From a virus: a stretch of DNA of 33,522 nucleotides. The translations under genes and the position numbers were made by a program. The stretch lies in the IMG/VR virus record IMGVR_UViG_3300025164_000338, positions 1-33,522 of that record; one strand, 5' to 3'. Below, in pieces: positions 13,776-20,857 of the stretch (the first letter of the stretch is position 1; every line of letters begins with the position of its first letter). Below the pieces are notes generated by a model. It was not told where the DNA came from and ran no database searches. It worked only from the letters and a program-made list of their open reading frames with translations.

Positions 13776-14609
13776 TCAGAACAGAAAATCATCGTCGTTG
13801 ACTGGCGCAGCCTTGGTAGCGGGTGCCCTGGTTCCACGTGCAGGAGCCGTACGCTTGACCGTAGCGGCCTTGGCGGGGGCAGACCTACGTGTGGGAGCAG
13901 GTGCGCGGGTCTTGGCTACCTGAGACTTACCGGCCGGTCGGCCACGCTTGGGAGCAGGTACCGGTTCGTCCTCTGGTTCTTCATCATCGTCTTCATCGTC
14001 GTCATCCGACGTGTCTTCAGCGTCGAATTCATCGCCTTCATCGTCGTCGTCGTCGTCTTCATCGGCATCGTCCTCATCGCCGAATTCGTCATTGCCCTGG
14101 TCGTCATCGTCGTTGTACTCGTCCTCATCGTCGTCAGCCTCGGCATCGTCGTACTCGTCCTCAACCTCAGGCTCTGGCTCTGGCGCACGCCGCGTCCGCT
14201 TGGCGGAGGGTGCATCTTCAGCCTTCTTACGCGGACCCGTCTTGACGATGCCGTTGTTGAGGTACCACTGCTCCAAGTAATCTGAATTCATGAAGTGCGT
14301 ACGCGATACCGTTGCGATGCTCACACCAGCGAGAAATGCAGCGCGCATGCTACGGGCAGTATCGGGATCGTAGCCAACCTCGGTAACAATCCACTTAGCA
14401 AATGCCTTGTGATAGTCGGTCGGCACAGCGGTAGCGTAGCGGGTGACGTCGGGAGTCTTAGCTTTGCGCACGGGCGCCTTACCCTTTCGCACAGGCTGAG
14501 CGGCAGCCTGAGCAGGAGCAGGGCGACGCTTTCGATTGACTGGTGCTGGAGTAGCAGGGGCAGCCTTGCGAACGGTGCCAGTAGTCCTACGCCGTGCAGT
14601 CGGTGCCAT
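13776..14609 (-). CDS. Conserved phage protein with basic and long acidic tracts
   Basis: This 277-residue protein starts at ATG 14609 behind AAAGGGAC. Order: a basic Ala/Pro/Arg/Lys-rich N-terminus; a folded helical domain around residues 55-115 (FAKWIVTEVGYDPDTA, AAFLAGVSIATVSR, LEQWYLNNG); a roughly 80-residue stretch that is mostly Asp/Glu; a basic Arg/Pro-rich tail; and a final DDDFLF. The folded part resembles an actinophage family without known function. Histone-mimic or DNA-mimic ideas are speculative. The Asp/Glu codons create a GTC-rich simple sequence on the plus strand. Confidence 0.75.
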   Translation of the reverse strand: MAPTARRRTTGTVRKAAPATPAPVNRKRRPAPAQAAAQPVRKGKAPVRKAKTPDVTRYATAVPTDYHKAFAKWIVTEVGYDPDTARSMRAAFLAGVSIATVSRTHFMNSDYLEQWYLNNGIVKTGPRKKAEDAPSAKRTRRAPEPEPEVEDEYDDAEADDDEDEYNDDDDQGNDEFGDEDDADEDDDDDDEGDEFDAEDTSDDDDEDDDEEPEDEPVPAPKRGRPAGKSQVAKTRAPAPTRRSAPAKAATVKRTAPARGTRAPATKAAPVNDDDFLF

Positions 14610-14670
14610 CGTGTCCCTTTCACTGAACATCGGGTAAGCCTCGGTAACGTACATGGTGCTGCAATTACTG

Positions 14671-16692
14671 TCAACCGGACGTCGAAGCGATCACGTGCCG
14701 TACGTAATCCACTCCCCTACGGGCATCTAGCAATCGGTGCGAGTCTTGGATCATTTCCTGATTGACCAATGCGGTACCAACATCGACAGTACCCATTGAT
14801 CGGAGGTAGTAGTACATGCATTGCCTAGGGTTACTTACACGGTGAATGCGGTCCTCTGCTTGTTTCTGTTGATCAGGAATGCGGGTCTCACTGACGAATA
14901 TCATACGGTCCGCAGAATCGATGGTAATTGCGGTACCGCCTGCCTTTACATTAAGCAACATTATTTGCTCGTGACCAGGGCGATTAAACCGGTCAATGAT
15001 TTTTCGTCTATCTTGTGAAGGTGTCTTACCAGTGATCGCAGTACACAACGGCCGATTGTGTTTGGTACGAAAGTGCCGCTCTATACCCTGCTGGAATACT
15101 TCCAAGATTCCCGTATAGAAACTAACAATTACTACCTTGGTCAGAGGATTACGCGGGTACCCCCATTCTTCTAGGCTAGACACAATCCAATCGAATTTAT
15201 TCGATGGAAGCGCAGGAAAGTACTTATGCTCAGTCACTATGTGATAACCGTGCTTGCGGCAATCAGGGCACCCGTAGCGGTTATTATGCAGCAAATAGGG
15301 GCAACTATCTGTTGCGTGCATTTCAGCACACCGTTTGCGTTTAGTGACAAGCTTTATCTCACCGTACGAACTAGCTAGCTGCTTTAGGCGTGTCAATTCA
15401 GCTAACGCGGAAACAGCTTCAAGCCTGCCAGAATCCAGATTAGCAATGCTAAGTAGCTCCATCTCGCGGTAGGCCGCTTCCTGCTTACCGTCCATTGGAA
15501 GCCAGATACCGACAGGGCTATTTTCATCACCAGGAATTAATGGCGTACCTACTTCCATTTTAGCCGGGAGATCCTGCGCAACCTCTGCCTTAGTTCGGCG
15601 GAGTGCTACCGCAGACAGCGAGTCCCATAGGAGCGTTTCCCTGTCTTTCCGAAATTCACCAATTTCGAAACCTGTGTACCCGCCCTTCTGCCAGTACAAC
15701 TCAGCCCATCGGTGGAATGCTGAATACGTTACAGGGTCAAGCCAATTGAGCGTACCCCACAACTGATGAGGCTTGCTGTCAAATGGCGTACCACTCATGG
15801 CAATACGCAAGCCATCGCTGCGCAACGGCAGCAATTCAAGTCCTCTCCGCCGCTGAGTAGGTTTGCCCGACCGGCGGATTAGGCTCTCGTGACTCTCATC
15901 AATGACAATCGCACCCCACTCAACGTCAAATATTTGGGGGTAGCTGTGCTGGATTATGTGCTGTGTCTTGCGGGCTTTCATGTGGCCACATTCGAGTTGT
16001 CGCGCTTGCCGGTAGCCTGCCGGCATTAGTTTCCCGCACTCGTGACACTTCAAGTATTCCTTGGTCATAGCTGTTTCAGGGTGAACAATTAACCATGTTT
16101 TAGGTCCATACCTAATGCTCTGTAGCTTACGCTCCCTCTGGTAGCGAAATTGAGGCAAGATCACTGGGCGATGCCCCGGGGGTAGCCACCGTAGGATTTC
16201 TCGTCTCCACACACTGTCTGCGGCCGTTTTAGGTGCCACAATCAGGTACGGTCCGGGTACCTGTGCTTCAAGAATTCCCGCCAAGGCTATCAGGGTCTTG
16301 CCTAAGCCAGGATCATCAGCTACCAGCGTCGCTGTGTTGTCAGCAACGAATCTAGCGCCTACACGCTGGTAGGTTCGAGCATTCATAGCTGCATACAGCG
16401 CAGGTGCCGCAGTAGGCAGAATAGTCAATGCGGCATCATCCGAGGCTGCAAGTGTTGACATGTACTTGCGACTCCGGACAACCCCCGTTGCCCACCTGCG
16501 TAATTCACTTCCCATTTTCAGCCTACGGCCGAACCGCTGACGTAGGAGACAACACGTTTCGTAGCTCAATGGGACGGTCCAATGACCCGCCACCGTTTGG
16601 TACGCACCTGGAATAGTGGTTTTCAATCCCGCTATCGGTTCGTCGGCACGTACCTCGATACGACGGCCTTTCTTTTCAAGGTTAACGCTCAT
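14671..16692 (-). CDS. SNF2-family DEAD-like helicase
   Basis: This 673-residue protein has helicase motif I DDPGLGKT near residue 126, motif II IDESHE near 264, motif III AMSGTPFDS, and the C-terminal SNF2 motifs LLNVKAGGTAI and QAEDRIHR. Cys pairs (CHECGK, later CGH; CPDCRKHG) form zinc-binding insertions. SNF2-type enzymes use ATP to move on duplex DNA; in phages they accompany replication and recombination genes. The start is ATG 16692, overlapping the preceding small membrane gene by 11 bases; a longer in-frame form would intrude further on that gene. Confidence 0.92.
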   Translation of the reverse strand: MSVNLEKKGRRIEVRADEPIAGLKTTIPGAYQTVAGHWTVPLSYETCCLLRQRFGRRLKMGSELRRWATGVVRSRKYMSTLAASDDAALTILPTAAPALYAAMNARTYQRVGARFVADNTATLVADDPGLGKTLIALAGILEAQVPGPYLIVAPKTAADSVWRREILRWLPPGHRPVILPQFRYQRERKLQSIRYGPKTWLIVHPETAMTKEYLKCHECGKLMPAGYRQARQLECGHMKARKTQHIIQHSYPQIFDVEWGAIVIDESHESLIRRSGKPTQRRRGLELLPLRSDGLRIAMSGTPFDSKPHQLWGTLNWLDPVTYSAFHRWAELYWQKGGYTGFEIGEFRKDRETLLWDSLSAVALRRTKAEVAQDLPAKMEVGTPLIPGDENSPVGIWLPMDGKQEAAYREMELLSIANLDSGRLEAVSALAELTRLKQLASSYGEIKLVTKRKRCAEMHATDSCPYLLHNNRYGCPDCRKHGYHIVTEHKYFPALPSNKFDWIVSSLEEWGYPRNPLTKVVIVSFYTGILEVFQQGIERHFRTKHNRPLCTAITGKTPSQDRRKIIDRFNRPGHEQIMLLNVKAGGTAITIDSADRMIFVSETRIPDQQKQAEDRIHRVSNPRQCMYYYLRSMGTVDVGTALVNQEMIQDSHRLLDARRGVDYVRHVIASTSG

Positions 16693-16864
16693 TACGATAC
16701 CAACGGCGCATAACGCTACTGAATTCGCCCCATAGCCACAATAATAATCCAAGGACTATGGGGTCGATGATGCGCCCTACGCTTATCCCGTGCAGACATA
16801 CAACTAGCAGGCATACGTAACCGAGCAGCCTAACCAGTAAGATGGAATCCAGTATTCCCAGCAC
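16682..16864 (-). CDS. 60-aa membrane protein
   Basis: The frame is probably opened by GTG at 16864. Two hydrophobic stretches (LLVRLLGYVCLLVVCLHGI and IVLGLLLWLWGEF) are followed by a basic tail (MRRWYRNER). It overlaps the zinc-protein gene by 35 bases and the helicase start by 11. The start is uncertain. Function is unknown. Confidence 0.5.
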   Translation of the reverse strand: MLGILDSILLVRLLGYVCLLVVCLHGISVGRIIDPIVLGLLLWLWGEFSSVMRRWYRNER

Positions 16865-17036
16865 AGTTGAATTTGGTAGCTTGACCTCTGAGGTAGATGC
16901 CCGATGTCGTCCGCTTATGGCAGTCACAACAAATTTCCTCATCAGGGTCCGCCATATGATGCGGATAACGATTAGGGTTTCGCTGATACCAGCAATTAAT
17001 GCACAGAGTGTGCGTGAGCTTGTTAACAGCTACCAC
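16830..17036 (-). CDS. Small zinc-binding protein
   Basis: This protein of about 68 residues is opened by GTG at 17036 directly after the upstream stop. CINCWYQRN is followed by HHMADPDEEICCDC and then TTSGIYLR, a layout I recall from small actinophage zinc proteins. A last Cys occurs in FNCAG. The likely role is structural zinc binding; function is unknown. Confidence 0.65.
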   Translation of the reverse strand: MVAVNKLTHTLCINCWYQRNPNRYPHHMADPDEEICCDCHKRTTSGIYLRGQATKFNCAGNTGFHLTG

Positions 17037-17037
17037 G

Positions 17038-17964
17038 CTAGCTGCCAATCTTGAGCAACGCACCCAAGCGGAATGCCCGGAAGCCTCCACCGTTCATGGC
17101 AACGAATTTCACGATGCGGTCAGCGGGTGTCTCATCGCCAATACCATTGTATGCGTGTGTGATCTCGATCGTACTAGCTGATGCCACTGCTGACTCATTG
17201 CTTTGAGCAAGCTTGTTCCACCAGGTTACCCGCATGCCAGCGAGAATCTTAACCAATTCGCTGTCCGGAATCTCATCAGGATCGAACGGCAAATCATTGG
17301 CAGGCGTGTTGTTGTTTGCCGGTCGGTCGACATCCCACAACGCGTAGTGCTGCTGCTCAACATTGCCGTTAATCCAGCGCATGATCAGCGTTTCGTCACC
17401 ACGTGTGGCGACAATTTCTGCGTAGCCTGCTTTCGTGACTGCATCGAACCACGCGCGTCCGGCCACAGTCCATCCGAGGTCCGCCAGGCGCGCCTTAGCC
17501 TCATGAGCCTTGGGAACACTAGGGTTGACTCGCGTTGTGACTTCTGCGGTCTTCTTAGGCGCCTTACGCATCGGACCACGCAGGCCGGTCACTCTGCCGG
17601 AATCGTCCTTGACAGTCTCAATCGCGTCAGCCGGATTACCGGCTTGCTTGCTTTGGTAGCGCCGAATCGCACGGCGCAAGTCTGCCGCTTCCGTGAGTTT
17701 GGTCGCGGTACTCATTCCGAGCGAGCGAGCGTAGGCGCGCAACTCAGCGGCGGACATCTGGTCAAGCGTCTTGGTTGGTGACGACCGGCGGAACCCAGTC
17801 TCAACAGCAACACTAGGTGCTGAACTAAATGTCGGAGCGACAGTACCCTTTTTCACTGCCGAACTAGTGCACGGATTTTCAGGTGCACAACTCACAGGTG
17901 GCCTGCCCCTGCGCGGGATTATCTGGAATGTGCCGCCATGCTCACGGCAGGACAGTGTTTTCAC
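17038..17964 (-). CDS. SAP-domain-containing phage protein
   Basis: This 308-residue protein starts at GTG 17964 behind GAAGGG. The N-terminus SCREHGGTFQIIPRRGRPPV with CAPENPC may bind metal and contains an AT-hook-like RGRPP. Residues 67-103 fit a SAP helix-loop-helix DNA-binding domain (LDQMSAAELRAYARSLG, then TEAADLRRAIRRYQ). A C-terminal domain of about 150 residues (GWTVAGRAWFDAV, WWNKLAQ, DRIVKFV) is conserved-looking but unnamed. DNA binding is inferred from the SAP and RGRPP elements. It is followed by the zinc-protein gene. Confidence 0.72.
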   Translation of the reverse strand: MKTLSCREHGGTFQIIPRRGRPPVSCAPENPCTSSAVKKGTVAPTFSSAPSVAVETGFRRSSPTKTLDQMSAAELRAYARSLGMSTATKLTEAADLRRAIRRYQSKQAGNPADAIETVKDDSGRVTGLRGPMRKAPKKTAEVTTRVNPSVPKAHEAKARLADLGWTVAGRAWFDAVTKAGYAEIVATRGDETLIMRWINGNVEQQHYALWDVDRPANNNTPANDLPFDPDEIPDSELVKILAGMRVTWWNKLAQSNESAVASASTIEITHAYNGIGDETPADRIVKFVAMNGGGFRAFRLGALLKIGS

Positions 17965-18001
17965 TGACTATTCCCTTCTGTGATCGCTATATAATTAGCC
18001 G

Positions 18002-18074
18002 TACCCCGAACGGGATTCGAACCCGTAACACAGGACTTTTAAGGTCCCTGTCTCTGCCGTTGGACTACCGGGGT
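18002..18074 (-). tRNA. tRNA with anticodon UAA (nominally Leu) but short variable loop
   Basis: This is a 73-base cloverleaf: acceptor ACCCCGG/TCGGGGT (one wobble pair), D-arm with loop GG, anticodon arm GGGAC-CTTAAAA-GTCCT giving UAA, 5-base variable loop GTGTT, and T-arm ACGGG-TTCGAAT-CCCGT. The discriminator is A and CCA is not encoded. Bacterial tRNA-Leu normally has a long variable arm; this one does not. Confidence 0.88.
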
Positions 18075-18078
18075 CAAA

Positions 18079-18105
18079 GCGCATCGGGTCCGTCCCGCGA
18101 TGCGC
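18079..18105 (-). terminator. Strong hairpin between a gene end and the tRNA
   Basis: GCGCATCG (18079-18086) pairs perfectly with CGATGCGC (18098-18105), with two more G-C pairs inside. On the minus strand it is followed by TTTG and then the tRNA four bases later. It could end transcription from 18143-18331 or mark the 5' processing site of the tRNA. The T-run is short. Confidence 0.5.
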
Positions 18106-18142
18106 CCCTGTTGCATTCAATTATAGGGTTGTGCAATGTTAC

Positions 18143-18331
18143 CTACTTGGTCTTCCCACGGGTAGCCTGCCCGCCACCGTGCCATATCGGAGGCAGACCA
18201 TCCCATTCGCGCATTAGATCTTCAAGGGCAAATGCAGCCGTAGGCGTCATTCGTACGCCTGCACGCATCATTACCCGGCTGACATCTGACAAGCTGATGA
18301 GTTCACACGCTAGCGCATACCGTGTTCTCAT
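18143..18331 (-). CDS. Small hypothetical protein
   Basis: This 62-residue protein starts at an ATG overlapping the previous stop (ATGA). It is helical, with SLSDVSRVMMRAGVRMTPTA and FALEDLMREWDG, and ends in a glycine-rich basic tail (GGGQATRGKTK). A winged-helix or small DNA-binding fold is possible but not shown. Confidence 0.65.
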   Translation of the reverse strand: MRTRYALACELISLSDVSRVMMRAGVRMTPTAAFALEDLMREWDGLPPIWHGGGQATRGKTK

Positions 18332-18570
18332 GTATTTATTCCGCTTCCGAATCGGTACGAATAGAATCTCTCTTCATAGTCGTGATTAAATCCAAGTAAT
18401 TCTAGGTGGGCCAGTTCACCCTCTGTAAACCTTCTTGGATTGGCCATAACTTCTAACGAACCATGGCCGCATTCGCAGCGAATCGGATAAACCTTATCGG
18501 TAGGGTGCTTTGCGAGTAGGGTAAGTGCCTCAATCAGGTTATCCCACGGATTAAGTGTTACGTTAGGCAT
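18328..18570 (-). CDS. Small hypothetical protein with CxCGHG motif
   Basis: This 80-residue protein starts at ATG 18570 behind GGGGTG, five bases after the preceding stop. It has a helix (WDNLIEALTLLAKHP), then IRCECGHGSLEVM and a helical C-terminus. The single Cys pair might bind metal with His. Function is unknown. Confidence 0.65.
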   Translation of the reverse strand: MPNVTLNPWDNLIEALTLLAKHPTDKVYPIRCECGHGSLEVMANPRRFTEGELAHLELLGFNHDYEERFYSYRFGSGINT

Positions 18571-18574
18571 GCCA

Positions 18575-18805
18575 TCACCCCGATGTGGTCGCGTAGCCGT
18601 TAACGAATACCCGCAAGCGGCTCTGAGCGAGTACAGCATCGTTTCGGCGCTCTGCTGTACGCGCCTTAGCAGCTGCATATGACGCACACTCACTAGCAGA
18701 TGTTGTGGCAACACCCCAACAACCGTAGTGACCGCAACCGGAAGTAGTGATTGTGCAGTCGCACCCGATATCGCATATTGAACATTCTACCGTGATGGTT
18801 GACAT
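18575..18805 (-). CDS. Cys-rich small protein
   Basis: This 76-residue protein starts at ATG 18805 behind GAGAGAGG. Eight of its first 42 residues are Cys (ECSICDIGCDC, SGCGHYGCWG, SECASY), followed by a helix and a short tail. The density suggests one or two zinc sites. Its leader is preceded by the 24-bp imperfect stem at 18819-18928, so its translation may depend on that RNA. Function is unknown. Confidence 0.65.
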   Translation of the reverse strand: MSTITVECSICDIGCDCTITTSGCGHYGCWGVATTSASECASYAAAKARTAERRNDAVLAQSRLRVFVNGYATTSG

Positions 18806-18818
18806 AATTTCCTCTCTC

Positions 18819-18928
18819 CCTATCCTCTCAATGCAACAGACACTGTGCCGTTTATGCGTTAACCTATGGCCTATTCCATAGTGATACAGCGCATTACCGT
18901 ACAATGTCTGTTGTATTCAAAGGATAGG
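18819..18928 (-). other. Large RNA stem-loop directly upstream of a ribosome binding site
   Basis: The 24-base arms 18819-18842 and 18905-18928 pair with 21 Watson-Crick matches. Inside lie a 6-bp hairpin (CTATGG / CCATAG) and ATGCG/CGCAT. On the minus strand the stem ends two to three bases before the purine-rich site of the gene starting at 18805. Confidence 0.75.
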
Positions 18929-19740
18929 AAAAACAGCGCACGACGCTAGAACGTGTAGACCCCAACATTACCGGGCGTACGCTGTTTTCCAATAGATTTA
19001 CTGGCCTAACCCCCTACCAGTGCGCCACAACGTTGCAGTTCTTACGCCTGCAATTCACGATTACGTGGCTTCCCAAACTTACTCACAGCGCACAATCGCC
19101 TAACCTCTGCGGGTGTCTACCGGCCTACGTGATTGTGTCTGCGCCTTTGGTCATGTACAGCCCTAACCCACGTACCTAGCTGCTCTCAAGGCGCCCCTTT
19201 ATGGATAACGCTACATGCCTTGATTCCCTCTCCTTACCTTACTACCCAATTACAAATGCAAAGGGACTTATACTCAAGCGTAGGACATACGCTGTATTGT
19301 TGCCGTAAGCACTTGCAATGAAACGGAGAGTCCATCGACTTCATCCGACTACATTGCGTGCATCGATCGTCGAAATACTCACGACTGCACTGTAATCGGC
19401 GTCCTGTTCTGCTCTACTCCTTAGCACCCATACTTGGGTTTATGCCACAAGCCGCACCGGAAGTGATCTCAACCGCGTCTATCCGACACGGACTCTCCGA
19501 GCTAAATTTCTGTGTTACCCGCTAGCGCATCATCTCTTGCGACAAGTCACGGGGGACAAGTCGACCCCTAGCAAGTTTTGTCCTGCTCTCGCGGTATTCA
19601 TTCGGTAACTACTAAGCCCGCCGGAGGTAGACTACCCTCAAGGTTCACGTATCCGGACTTATCTACTAGGCGCGATGCCGTTCGTGCCGGGCGTTTGGGC
19701 CGTTGGTCTGTGCTTCGTGCTGTGGTGATGGGAGAACATT
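18819..19740 (-). ncRNA. Candidate long structured non-coding RNA
   Basis: No gene with a plausible start, ribosome site or protein-like composition fits this stretch on either strand. Inverted repeats are frequent: CGGAGAGTCC (19324-19333) with 19490-19499, a 10-bp perfect stem over 156 bases; 18927-18938 with 18980-18990, 11 bp plus one bulge; 19141-19147 with 19188-19194; 19091-19097 with 19131-19137; hairpins 19277-19293, 19033-19053 and 19427-19440; 19195-19200 with 19260-19265; and the stem 18819-18928. The minus strand is richer in G than C and has GA-rich joints, suggesting the RNA is made from the same strand as the genes. Size and phage setting recall large ornate phage RNAs such as GOLLD or ROOL, but I cannot match it to either. 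The short 6-7 bp stems alone would not be significant. Confidence 0.55.
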
Positions 19741-19763
19741 AGCATCTGAATTTGTTAGTGCAA
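19736..19763 (-). promoter_or_regulatory. Weak promoter candidate for the non-coding region
   Basis: TTGCAC (19763-19758) and TAATGT (19741-19736) are separated by 16 bases on the minus strand. Both deviate from consensus. The placement between the CRP-like site and the structured region is what makes it worth noting. Confidence 0.25.
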
Positions 19764-19774
19764 GCTCCTGTGAC

Positions 19775-19790
19775 TGTGACATGGCTCACA
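19775..19790. promoter_or_regulatory. CRP/GlxR-type operator-like palindrome
   Basis: TGTGA (19775-19779), six bases, TCACA (19786-19790): a perfect match to the CRP-family consensus, also used by actinobacterial GlxR/Cmr. It spans the stop codon of the small membrane gene at the upstream edge of the non-coding region. Confidence 0.45.
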
Positions 19791-19923
19791 TAGCGTCATC
19801 AGGCATGTTTGGCCTGGTCATAGCTGATTTGATCTTATACACAATCAGGGTTCCTAGGATGCCGACCCCCGTAAAGATCACGTTCCACATACTAGGAACC
19901 CTGTGCGTGCCCTTGCGCGTCAT
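19786..19923 (-). CDS. 45-aa single-TM protein, possible dual-start holin
   Basis: The frame opens with ATG 19923, four bases after the endolysin stop, and ends at TGA 19786. The N-terminus is basic (MTRKGTHRVPS). A second Met at position 12 starts MWNVIFTGVGILGTLIVYKI, the one membrane span, followed by a short polar tail. Its place directly after the muramidase suggests a lysis role. A 12-bp perfect inverted repeat flanks the second start (19846-19857 and 19892-19903). Confidence 0.6.
   Translation of the reverse strand: MTRKGTHRVPSMWNVIFTGVGILGTLIVYKIKSAMTRPNMPDDAM
19846..19903. repeat. 12-bp perfect inverted repeat around an internal start codon
   Basis: CAGGGTTCCTAG (19846-19857) and CTAGGAACCCTG (19892-19903) are perfect complements with a 34-base loop. 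The loop holds the second ATG of the small membrane gene. Confidence 0.8.
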
Positions 19924-19927
19924 GCTG

Positions 19928-20857
19928 CTAGCCGTTGGACCCGAGACGCTGCGCGACCTCGGCCACGATGGCATCAGCTACAGCGCTTACCTCGACTCCA
20001 CCTGTTGCCAGCGTATCTACCTTGGCATGCAGGCTGGCCAGCGCCAGGCTCAGTGCCTCTAGACGCGCATCTACCGCCTTCTGCCACTCCTCATCGCGTA
20101 CCCGCCACTCGACAGCACAGATCAGCGTTCCATCTGCCGTGTGTGATATACCTTGTGCCCACTTTTGAATGATTTGGTCGGTTGTTGCCATGAGACTACC
20201 TCCGCGTGTTGTTGCAGCTATTAATTCTTCAATTGATCCGCGATAGGCATTAGCATCACATACTGATTGTGTGCCAATTGTGTTACGTGAACCATATTGC
20301 AGAAACATCGGTGTCAGTCCGCTATAGGCATTCCACCGTGACGAACTATCACCAGGGTAATTGCTGAAGTACCATCCCGCTGGATTGGCACCGTAGTTCG
20401 CATTCCATAGCGGGAACGGGCAGCCTGTTAACGACTCGCCATACTGGCCTTTTGATGCGTACATGGTAATGAATTGATCGGTGTTTTCCGCCAGTGCTGT
20501 AGCAAAACTCAATCCGGTCTCCGGCGTTACGTAATCATACTCCCATCGCTCTAGGTCGATTTGATGAATCCAATTAGGATGGTCACGCCATCCTGGCGCC
20601 TGTGTATCTAATTGCCACAGATAATGAGCTACTTGTGCCTGCACATTCGCCGTACGTACCACGTGATAGGTGCCGATTACCTTAATTCCGGCATCGTGCA
20701 TACGAGTTAGCGTCACACCCGCATTATCATGGATGATGTTGGTACCTTCAGTGATCTTATGCGTAGCAAATTCAATACCGTCATCACGTGCAGCGCGATA
20801 GTTCATCGTTCCACGCATCCAATCGTAATCGGATGCGTCCCAACCATATACCGTCAT
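19928..20857 (-). CDS. Endolysin, GH25 muramidase
   Basis: This 309-residue protein starts with YGWDASDYDW, as in GH25 lysozymes, with D7 at the first strand. The catalytic-type acidic pair is in HQIDLERWEYD (D101, E103). IKVIGTYHVVRT and MFLQYGSR further on also fit the TIM-barrel family. The catalytic domain spans about residues 1-215. A C-terminal region (IIQKWAQGIS, then RLEALSLALASLHAKVDTLA) includes a coiled-coil-like helix that may bind the wall or oligomerise. The enzyme cuts peptidoglycan at the end of infection. Its ATG overlaps the holin candidate stop (TAATG). Confidence 0.93.
   Translation of the reverse strand: MTVYGWDASDYDWMRGTMNYRAARDDGIEFATHKITEGTNIIHDNAGVTLTRMHDAGIKVIGTYHVVRTANVQAQVAHYLWQLDTQAPGWRDHPNWIHQIDLERWEYDYVTPETGLSFATALAENTDQFITMYASKGQYGESLTGCPFPLWNANYGANPAGWYFSNYPGDSSSRWNAYSGLTPMFLQYGSRNTIGTQSVCDANAYRGSIEELIAATTRGGSLMATTDQIIQKWAQGISHTADGTLICAVEWRVRDEEWQKAVDARLEALSLALASLHAKVDTLATGGVEVSAVADAIVAEVAQRLGSNG

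Noticed and set aside
13970-14170. Plus-strand Ser-rich and His/Arg-rich open frames
   Set aside because: They are reflections of the Asp/Glu codon tract of the gene at 13776-14609 and have no ribosome sites.
18120-18125. Perfect TATAAT upstream of the UAA tRNA
   Set aside because: No -35 element at 16-18 bases and a strong hairpin lies between it and the tRNA; kept only as a remote possibility.
19133-19321. Plus-strand 62-codon open frame in the non-coding region
   Set aside because: Opposite to all other genes, no ribosome site, and composition not protein-like; it overlaps several inverted repeats.
18905-19740. Group I intron in the non-coding region
   Set aside because: The complementary pair GGAGAGTCC/GGACTCTCC recalls intron core pairing, but on the gene strand the two halves are in the wrong order and there is no interrupted gene on either side.
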